Of a stretch of 36,771 nucleotides of DNA, positions 31,933 to 36,771 are shown in pieces. Origin of the DNA: Thermofilum sp. (lineage in GTDB: Archaea; Thermoproteota; Thermoprotei; Thermofilales; Thermofilaceae); NCBI GenBank assembly GCA_023269735.1, contig JAGDWA010000110.1:1-36771 (forward strand), read 5' to 3'. Each line of letters starts with the position of its first letter. Positions within the stretch are counted from its first letter, which is position 1. Under the pieces are notes generated by a model. That model was not told the DNA's origin, made no database searches, and worked only from the letters and a program-made list of their open reading frames with translations. The translations under genes and the position numbers were made by a program.

Positions 31933-32590
31933 GGCCACCACCCGATGCCCTGCCTGCGACGCTCTTAACGACGCCGAAGCTGTCTAGGGAGTTCCAGAAG
32001 ATCTCCGCCTTGGAGACCACGGACGTCACGTCGAAGCCCAGCTCCGAGTACCTCTTAAATGCTCTCTCGAGTACGTCTGCTCTCGTTATGGGCCCTCTGC
32101 AGCCCCAGCACTCGCCGCCCCCCGCGACGCACTCGGCTTCGCAGCCGGCCAAGGTTATCATCCCGAGGCAGAGGATGCCCCTTCTCAGCAGGCACTCGCT
32201 GGGCGGCAGCGGGCATTCGGAGCAGACGGGGATTCCTTCCACTCCGAGCTCCTTAGCCAGGCTGACGAGGGAGCACGCGCCCTTCCTCTCGCACTGCCAG
32301 CACTCGATCCTGTGGAACGCGAGCAGGAGCTCGAAGTTGACCCTTCTCATCTCCCACAGGTCAGGCGAGGTGGCCACGAACTCCTCGTCCCTGTAGACCC
32401 TGTAGTTGCAAGCGGGGAAGAGCCGCCCGGCAGGGGTTTTCACCAGGCACACCCTGCAGCTAGAGCCCTCATAGAGCCCCGGCACGACGCAGAGCCTCGG
32501 TATCCTGACCCCCGCCTTCTCGGCCGCCGCCAGGACTGTGGTGCCCGGCTCCACTTCGACTACCCTACCGTCGATCTTCACCTTAGGCAT
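31925..32590 (-). CDS. HoxU/NuoG-N-like iron-sulfur subunit fused to the C-terminal half of a hydrogenase small subunit
   Basis: Numbering is from the ATG at 32590. The protein starts as a NuoG/HoxU-type electron-transfer subunit: a plant-type [2Fe-2S] site (C34, C45, C48, C61; LCVVPGLYEGSSCRVC) and the His-Cys [4Fe-4S] site (H93, C97, C100, C106; HRIECWQCERKGAC). Instead of the two bacterial-type ferredoxin clusters of HoxU it then continues with CSECPLPPSECLLRRG, LCLGMITLAGCEAEC and GECWGCRGP (Cys 123, 126, 133, 141, 150, 154, 161, 164). That is the C-terminal medial/distal-cluster half of group 3 hydrogenase small subunits (MvhG, HoxY). The small-subunit protein encoded in the same operon lacks precisely this part. 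It should relay electrons between the diaphorase and the NiFe module. Confidence 0.82.
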   Translation of the reverse strand: MPKVKIDGRVVEVEPGTTVLAAAEKAGVRIPRLCVVPGLYEGSSCRVCLVKTPAGRLFPACNYRVYRDEEFVATSPDLWEMRRVNFELLLAFHRIECWQCERKGACSLVSLAKELGVEGIPVCSECPLPPSECLLRRGILCLGMITLAGCEAECVAGGGECWGCRGPITRADVLERAFKRYSELGFDVTSVVSKAEIFWNSLDSFGVVKSVAGRASGGGRG

Positions 32591-34574
32591 GCCCACCACC
32601 TAGCGAACCCCTGGGAACTTTCGTGATAACTTTGACGGGGCACACCGCGAAGCAGATGCCACAGCTGATGCACTTCTCCTTGTCGATCCTGTACTTGCCG
32701 CTCTCGACCCTTGAGATGGCGCTCACGGGGCAGTTCATCGCGCACTGCCCGCACGCTATGCAGCGCTCCTCGTCGATCCTGTAGGCTATCAGGGCCCTGC
32801 AGACCATGGCGGGGCAGACCTTGTCCCTGATGTGGGCCATGTACTCATCCACGAAGTGCCGCAGCGTCGAGAGCACTGGGTTAGGCGCTGTGCCTCCGAG
32901 CGCGCACAGGCTGAACGACCTAACGGTCTCGGCCATCTGCCTCAGGGTGTGTAGGTCCTCCTCCGTGCCCTCGCCCCTGGTTATCTTGTCGAGGATGTTC
33001 CACATGGTCCTCAGGCCGACCCTGCACGGCACGCACTTGCCGCAGGACTCAGCCGACGTGAAGGTCAGGAAGAACTTGGCGGCGTCCACCATGCAGGTGT
33101 CCTCGGTCATCACGACTATGCCCCCGCTGCCCATGATGGCGCCGGCACCCTGAAGGGTCTCGTAGTCGATCGGCAGGTCGAGCAGTGCGGCCGGTATGCA
33201 GCCGCCCGAGGGGCCACCGATCTGAACCGCCTTGATCTTGGAGCCGTCGGGGGGCCCGCCGGCGAGCTCCTCCACGAGGTAGCGCACGCTGACGCCTATC
33301 GGCACCTCGTAAGCCCCCACCCTCTTCACGTTCCCCGTGACGCAGAACATCTTGGTGCCCTTCGTCCTCTCGGTGCCCACGGCGGCGAACTTCTCCGCCC
33401 CCTCGGCCATGATCGTCGCCGCGTGGGCCAGCGTCTCGACGTTATTGACTATCGTCGGCTTGCCCCACAGCCCCTTCTCGGCTGGGTAGGGCGGCCTCTG
33501 GCGAGGCCAGGCCCGCTTGCCCTCGATAGCCGCTATCATGGCCGTCTCCTCGCCGCAGACGAAGGCGCCCGCGCTGAGGATCACCTCGATGTCGAAGTCG
33601 AAGCCCGACCCGAGGATGTTCCTGCCCAGCAGGCCGTACTTCCTCGCCTCCTCCACGGCCCTCCTCAGGCGCTTCGCCATCATCGGCTTCTCGGCCCTCA
33701 CGAAGATGAAGCCCTGGCTGGCACCCACCGCGTACCCCGCTATCGTCAGGCCCTCGACGATCCTGAAGGGGTCGGACTCCGCTAGCAGCCTGTTCATGAA
33801 AGCCCCGGGGTCACCCTCGTCGGCGTTCGCAATGACGTACTTCGGCGTCGCCGGCTGCTGCCGGGCCAGCTTCCACTTCAGGCCTGTGGGGAAGCCGGCG
33901 CCCCCCCGGCCTCGCAGGCCGCTCTTCTGTATCTCGTCGATCACCCTCTCGGGCCCCACCTTGAGGGCCTTGCTCAGGCCCCTGTACCCCCCGCTCGCGA
34001 CGTACTCCTCCAGCGATTCGGGGTTGACCACCCCGCAGTTCCTCGAGACCCACTTGTACTGCTTCCTCCAGAAGTCGAGCTCGCTTAGCAGCGGGACCTT
34101 CTCCTCGCCCAGCGCCCCGCCCGTGCGCTCCTTCAGGGCGAACGCCCCGCTCACGTCGCGCTTGATGAAGTAGCTCTCTATCAGCTTCGGCACGTCGGCG
34201 GGCCTGACCCTAGCGTAGATCGCCGTGGGCATCCCCTTCGCCGAGAACTCCACCCACGGGTCGATGAAGTCCATCCCATAGCAGCCCGAGATGGTCACGG
34301 TGGCCTCCACGCCCAGCTTCTCCACCGCCTCTAGGACGGCGTTGTAGACGGCCTCCGAGCCCATGGCGAGCGTGCAGCTGGCCATCGGCACCTTTATCTT
34401 GGCCCCCTTCTCGCCGTAGGCCAGCTCCTCGAGCCTCCTCCGTCTGAGCTCCCTGCACCGCTCGTCCTCGTGGCAGAGCGGCCCGTTCAGCCTGCACTCG
34501 ACGTAGTCCTTGCAGGGATTCTCGACGCTGTGCGTGCACCTGTCGCAGCACCTGTCGAGAAGCGTCCAGGTCAT
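32583..34574 (-). CDS. NuoF/HydB-like flavoprotein (diaphorase) subunit with extra Cys-rich N-terminus
   Basis: This 663-residue subunit should bind FMN and NAD(P)H. Its core has RGRGGAGFPTGLKW (221-234), NADEGDPGAF, AGAFVCGEETA and the [4Fe-4S] site SCGKCVPCR plus a distant Cys in FSLCALGG. Two C-terminal ferredoxin clusters follow (CIACGQCAMNCP, CISCGICFAVCP), as in the HydB subunit of bifurcating hydrogenases. Two features are unusual. An added N-terminal module has seven Cys in 40 residues (C9, C10, C13, C21, C27, C34, C40). In the following thioredoxin-like domain only C67 and C98 remain of the four [2Fe-2S] ligands; the partner positions are V62 and D102. ATG 34574 overlaps the NuoE-like stop by 4 bp. 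Confidence 0.92.
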   Translation of the reverse strand: MTWTLLDRCCDRCTHSVENPCKDYVECRLNGPLCHEDERCRELRRRRLEELAYGEKGAKIKVPMASCTLAMGSEAVYNAVLEAVEKLGVEATVTISGCYGMDFIDPWVEFSAKGMPTAIYARVRPADVPKLIESYFIKRDVSGAFALKERTGGALGEEKVPLLSELDFWRKQYKWVSRNCGVVNPESLEEYVASGGYRGLSKALKVGPERVIDEIQKSGLRGRGGAGFPTGLKWKLARQQPATPKYVIANADEGDPGAFMNRLLAESDPFRIVEGLTIAGYAVGASQGFIFVRAEKPMMAKRLRRAVEEARKYGLLGRNILGSGFDFDIEVILSAGAFVCGEETAMIAAIEGKRAWPRQRPPYPAEKGLWGKPTIVNNVETLAHAATIMAEGAEKFAAVGTERTKGTKMFCVTGNVKRVGAYEVPIGVSVRYLVEELAGGPPDGSKIKAVQIGGPSGGCIPAALLDLPIDYETLQGAGAIMGSGGIVVMTEDTCMVDAAKFFLTFTSAESCGKCVPCRVGLRTMWNILDKITRGEGTEEDLHTLRQMAETVRSFSLCALGGTAPNPVLSTLRHFVDEYMAHIRDKVCPAMVCRALIAYRIDEERCIACGQCAMNCPVSAISRVESGKYRIDKEKCISCGICFAVCPVKVITKVPRGSLGGGHA

Positions 34575-35077
34575 CCGCTGCCACCCCTCTCCAGCCGCCT
34601 GTAGCGCTCCACCGCGGCCCTGAGGCTGCGCGGGTTGGCCCTGCCGATGATCTCATTGGTGCCGTCGGGCTTCAGGATCATGACGACCGGCGCCAGGCCG
34701 CAGCAGCCGAAGCACCGTGCCTCCTCAACGGAGAAGAGCATGTCGGAGGTGGTCTTCTGGCCCGGCTTCAGGCCGAGCAGCGAGCGCAGGAACTCCGCGT
34801 TGAGGCGGTTGCCCGCGAGGTGGCAAGCAGTGCCCATGCAGAGCAGGATCCTGTACTTGCCCAGGGGCTCCAGGCTGTACTGGTGGTAGAACGTGGCGAC
34901 GCCGTAGGCTTGGGCGAGCGGCACCCCCACGTAGTCTGCAGCCATCTTGATGCCCTCCAGCGGCAGGTACCCGTAGTGCGCCTGCACCCTCCTCAGGGCC
35001 TCTATCAGGTTGTGGGGAGCCCGCTGCAGCCCCCTGAAGAGCTCGTCCGGGTTGGGAGGTGCGCCCTTCTCCTCCAT
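34571..35077 (-). CDS. NuoE/HydC-like [2Fe-2S] subunit
   Basis: This is a 168-residue thioredoxin-like [2Fe-2S] protein, the small partner of NuoF-type flavoproteins. An N-terminal helical part (LIEALRRVQAHYGYLP, YGVATFYHQYS) is followed by the cluster ligands C80 and C85 in LCMGTACHLAG and C122 and C126 in RCFGCCGLAP; an additional Cys, C125, sits between the last two. In bifurcating and NAD-linked hydrogenases this subunit accepts electrons near the FMN. It is the first gene of the five-gene hydrogenase operon and its ATG is about 27 bp after a TATA box at 35099-35109, so the operon mRNA is likely leaderless. Confidence 0.93.
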   Translation of the reverse strand: MEEKGAPPNPDELFRGLQRAPHNLIEALRRVQAHYGYLPLEGIKMAADYVGVPLAQAYGVATFYHQYSLEPLGKYRILLCMGTACHLAGNRLNAEFLRSLLGLKPGQKTTSDMLFSVEEARCFGCCGLAPVVMILKPDGTNEIIGRANPRSLRAAVERYRRLERGGSG

Positions 35078-35097
35078 CGGGGGCCTCCCCGCCCCTC

Positions 35098-35110
35098 ACC
35101 TTTTAAACAC
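35098..35110 (-). promoter_or_regulatory. TATA box of the hydrogenase operon
   Basis: On the minus strand GTGTTTAAAAGGTG contains TTTAAAA with a following GG, about 27 bp before the ATG of the NuoE-like gene. It is the only clear promoter for the operon. No operator-like repeat was recognised near it. Confidence 0.6.
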
Positions 35111-35290
35111 GCTCTACTTATCCCGCCAAAGCTAGAAAACTAAACTCAAAGGGAAAATTTCACTTTCATAGCCGGACCTTCAGCCCCTCTAACTCGGCCC
35201 CCGCCTCCCGCGCGGCCTCGAGCGCGATATCTGGGGGCGGCCGCTAGGTCCGGACCAAAATCCCCCGCAGCCCGCCATAACAGGCGGGCG
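35111..35290. other. Non-coding stretch upstream of the hydrogenase operon
   Basis: This stretch lies between the operon promoter and the C/D RNA. It holds a GC hairpin (CCCGCC at 35271-35276 with GGCGGG at 35283-35288), followed on the minus strand by a TTTT at 35257-35260, a possible terminator of the guide RNA; a perfect 10-bp palindrome GGTCCGGACC at 35247-35256; and a coding-like minus-strand fragment of 26 codons at 35166-35243 without a start codon. The part at 35110-35165 is AT-rich. No gene is called here. Confidence 0.4.
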
Positions 35291-35347
35291 AGTCATCAGC
35301 ACTCAAGATCTTCGTCATCTCTCGGTTAAGCCTGGGTCATCACCGGC
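35291..35347 (-). ncRNA. C/D box guide sRNA (2'-O-methylation guide)
   Basis: On the minus strand a C box GTGATGA (35343-35337) is followed by a 11-13-nt candidate guide CCCAGGCTTAA, a D'-like CCGA, a C'-like AGATGAC, a second guide AAGATCTTGAGTG, and a D box CTGA (35299-35296). Sizes and order are those of archaeal C/D box sRNAs, which direct fibrillarin methylation with L7Ae and Nop5. A TATA-like GCTTAATTCC at about 35369-35378 lies 26 bp before the inferred 5' end, so it seems to have its own promoter just past the eIF5A stop codon. By the N+5 rule the D guide would target the C in CACUC of a sequence like CACUCAAGAUCUU. The target RNA is not identified. Confidence 0.78.
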
Positions 35348-35383
35348 CGATAATGGGCAGGGGGAGGGGAATTAAGCGTGGCG

Positions 35384-35785
35384 TCACCGCTTGACGGTCC
35401 TCATCACCTTGTGCCTGCCCATTATCTCCCAGACCTCAACCTCGATGCCCGGCTCGATCTTCGCCCTCACGTCGGGATCGTCGGGCATCGGCGCCTCGAA
35501 CGTGGAGTAGTCCTCGAGGCTCATGACCTGCAGGGTGTCGCCCGTGACCGCCAGCACCTGCCCCACGAACTTCCTCACCACGGGGCTCTCGACCCTGGCG
35601 TCGGAGGGGACTATGAGGGTCCTCTTCACGCCGTCGAACACCCCCACCGCGACGATGCGGACCTTGGCCGAGCCGTGCTTGCCGGTCTTCGAGCGCTCTA
35701 TCTCCATCACTCGGCAGGGCTCACCGTCTATCACCACGAAGGAGCCCTCCTTCAGGTCGCCCGCCTCCACGGGCTTCGTTGACAT
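35384..35785 (-). CDS. Translation factor aIF5A
   Basis: This is a 133-residue homologue of eIF5A/EF-P, which helps ribosomes through difficult peptide bonds. The N-terminal SH3-like domain has the modification loop [13 protein letters not shown], in which the Lys between G and H is the expected site of hypusine (or deoxyhypusine). The C-terminal OB domain contains [17 protein letters not shown] and [14 protein letters not shown]. Length and both domains are complete. GTTTATAGAG at about 35813-35822 on the minus strand gives a start near 35792, a few bases before the ATG. No deoxyhypusine synthase gene is in the window. Confidence 0.95.
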   Translation of the reverse strand: MSTKPVEAGDLKEGSFVVIDGEPCRVMEIERSKTGKHGSAKVRIVAVGVFDGVKRTLIVPSDARVESPVVRKFVGQVLAVTGDTLQVMSLEDYSTFEAPMPDDPDVRAKIEPGIEVEVWEIMGRHKVMRTVKR

Positions 35786-35811
35786 ACCCCTCAGCTCGGG
35801 CGCCGCCTTAC

Positions 35812-35823
35812 ACTCTATAAACT
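35812..35823 (-). promoter_or_regulatory. TATA box of aIF5A
   Basis: AGTTTATAGAG on the minus strand is about 28-36 bp before the aIF5A ATG at 35785 and leaves a leader of about seven bases. The rest of the gap to the NAD kinase gene (to 35972) is AT-rich and includes a second element, CTATTTAAAG near 35886, which drives no recognised gene. Confidence 0.5.
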
Positions 35824-35972
35824 TTGCCTTGCAGCAACGCGAGGTCTCCTGGGAGCCCCCTGGTGAATGGAGTCAGCTTATTATACTATTTAAAGTTGTA
35901 GGTGGAAGTAAGCTCAAGGAAAAGGCAGCACAGTTAAAGATATGCTCTTATCGGCACTCGCCCTGCGATAGC

Positions 35973-36771
35973 GTGGTTCGGGCGTGGATCTACCCCCGGT
36001 TCAACCTCGCGCCGGAGAAGCTGCTGAGGGTGGTGGAGGCCCTCAGAGAGCTGGGATTCGAGGCTTCAATCAGCTTCCACTACCCCCACCCGCACCTGCC
36101 TCAGATGGGGGGCGATCAGGCCAGTTCCTGGGCCGACTTCGCGATCGCGGTGGGGGGAGATGGGACCCTCCTCAGGGCGTTCCACGAGGTGGGGGGCCGG
36201 ATACCCCTGCTCGGGGTTAACAGCGGCGAGAGCGTGGGCTTCCTGCTCGAGACCGACCTTGAGGGCCTGGAGCAGGCCCTACGGTCGGTGGCTCAGGGCG
36301 CCTACAGGGTGGAGGAGGGGCTTGTCGGCCGCGCCACGGCGGCGGGGTGGAGCGCGCAGTTCGCTAACGACGTGGTGATCGCGCCCCCCCGCCGGGCGCA
36401 GCAGCTGCTGCGGGTGGCGGTGGTCGCTGGGGGCGAGGTCATCGCGGAGGGGCGGGTCGACGGGCTCATCGTGGCGACGCCCACCGGCTCCACTGCGTAC
36501 GCCATGTCGGCCGGCGGGCCCATAGTCGACCCCCTCCTCAACGCCCTCGCGGTGGTGCCCATAGCCCCCCTCACCGCTCTATTCAAACCGGTGGTGGTCT
36601 CAGCAGATAGAGAGCTGAAGATCACAGTTGAGGGCAGCTGCACGGTGGTGGTCGACGGGCTGTTCGCGAGGAACATGGACAGCTGCACGATCACCATCTC
36701 CAGGGCCGAGACGACCCTCAAGCTGATCAGAACCCCCTTCAGCGAGCCCCGCGTGTGCAGGCTGAGGCGAA
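35973..36771 (+). CDS. NAD kinase (3' end outside the window)
   Basis: This is an open frame of 266 codons that runs off the window end. The signature VGGDGTLLRAFHE (GGDG motif for ATP/NAD binding) is near residue 62. Then come LLGVNSGESVGFL, FANDVVI (the N-E/D motif) and DGLIVATPTGSTAYAMSAGGP, the second conserved loop with the NAD-contacting residues. It phosphorylates NAD to NADP and so controls the pool used by NADPH enzymes in the cell. The GTG at 35973 is about 26 bp after a TATA-like CTCTTATCGG (35945-35954). Most of the protein is present; only a short C-terminal end is missing. Confidence 0.93.
   Translation, partial: MVRAWIYPRFNLAPEKLLRVVEALRELGFEASISFHYPHPHLPQMGGDQASSWADFAIAVGGDGTLLRAFHEVGGRIPLLGVNSGESVGFLLETDLEGLEQALRSVAQGAYRVEEGLVGRATAAGWSAQFANDVVIAPPRRAQQLLRVAVVAGGEVIAEGRVDGLIVATPTGSTAYAMSAGGPIVDPLLNALAVVPIAPLTALFKPVVVSADRELKITVEGSCTVVVDGLFARNMDSCTITISRAETTLKLIRTPFSEPRVCRLRR

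Noticed and set aside
35166-35243. Minus-strand fragment of 26 codons reading like a protein C-terminus (ending LEGLKVRL then TGA)
   Set aside because: An in-frame TAG lies directly upstream and there is no start codon, so it cannot be a gene. It may be a relic of a lost gene, but it is too short to support.

Overview
The window is a gene-dense, GC-rich archaeal chromosome segment. It most resembles a thermophilic, anaerobic member of the Thermoproteota (crenarchaeal lineage). The evidence: an isolated 5S rRNA gene; ether-lipid genes (GGGP synthase, glycerol-1-phosphate dehydrogenase, the end of a geranylgeranyl reductase); two B-family DNA polymerases of PolB1 and PolB3 type; an Elf1-like factor, UPF0147, FAU-1, eIF5A, archaeal tRNA-splicing endonuclease and bifunctional FBP aldolase/phosphatase; and TATA boxes about 26 bp upstream of many start codons, which points to leaderless mRNAs. 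The genus cannot be fixed from the sequence alone. No CRISPR array, insertion sequence, intein or prophage was seen.

Layout. 1-2700: end of a geranylgeranyl reductase, 5S rRNA, a Cys-motif ORF overlapping a KaiC-like ATPase (possibly one frameshifted gene), then GGGP synthase and Elf1 on the minus strand. 2757-7928: an RPA-like multi-OB protein, a two-gene ABC exporter with an unusually short permease, a SWIM-like small protein, a dUTPase-type enzyme and AspRS. 8013-13442: PolB1, small conserved proteins (one thioredoxin-like without the CxxC, one CC1-like chromatin protein), and a tightly overlapping UPF0147-rimI-radical SAM operon. 13529-24661: FAU-1, whose 3' end runs into a tRNA-Leu(GAG) gene; a surface-anchored protein; a MiaB-like methylthiotransferase; MetRS; G1P dehydrogenase; FBP aldolase/phosphatase; EndA; a HerA-type ATPase; and a bicistron of a barrel-like protein and a PhoU-like protein. 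24778-29318: PolB3 with a C-terminal PCNA-binding motif and an AT-rich patch inside its exonuclease domain, a membrane protein and an MFS transporter.

The standout is the minus-strand hydrogenase operon at 29344-35077: NuoE-like, NuoF-like, HoxU-like, [NiFe] large and [NiFe] small subunits. The set resembles NAD(P)-linked or electron-bifurcating HydABCSL hydrogenases, but the modules are rearranged. The small subunit carries only the N-terminal (proximal-cluster) half of a group 3 small subunit, fused to a two-cluster ferredoxin region and a shortened, degenerate [FeFe]-hydrogenase H-domain. The missing C-terminal half of the small subunit, with eight cysteines, is instead on the end of the HoxU-like subunit. 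The large subunit stops exactly at its DPCxxCxxH motif. The NuoF-like subunit has an extra Cys-rich N-terminus and has lost half of its first [2Fe-2S] site. Three internal genes share the same GGTGGTGG-NC-RTG start signal.

Downstream of the operon promoter region lies a strong candidate C/D box guide RNA with its own TATA box, then eIF5A, and an NAD kinase that runs off the window end.
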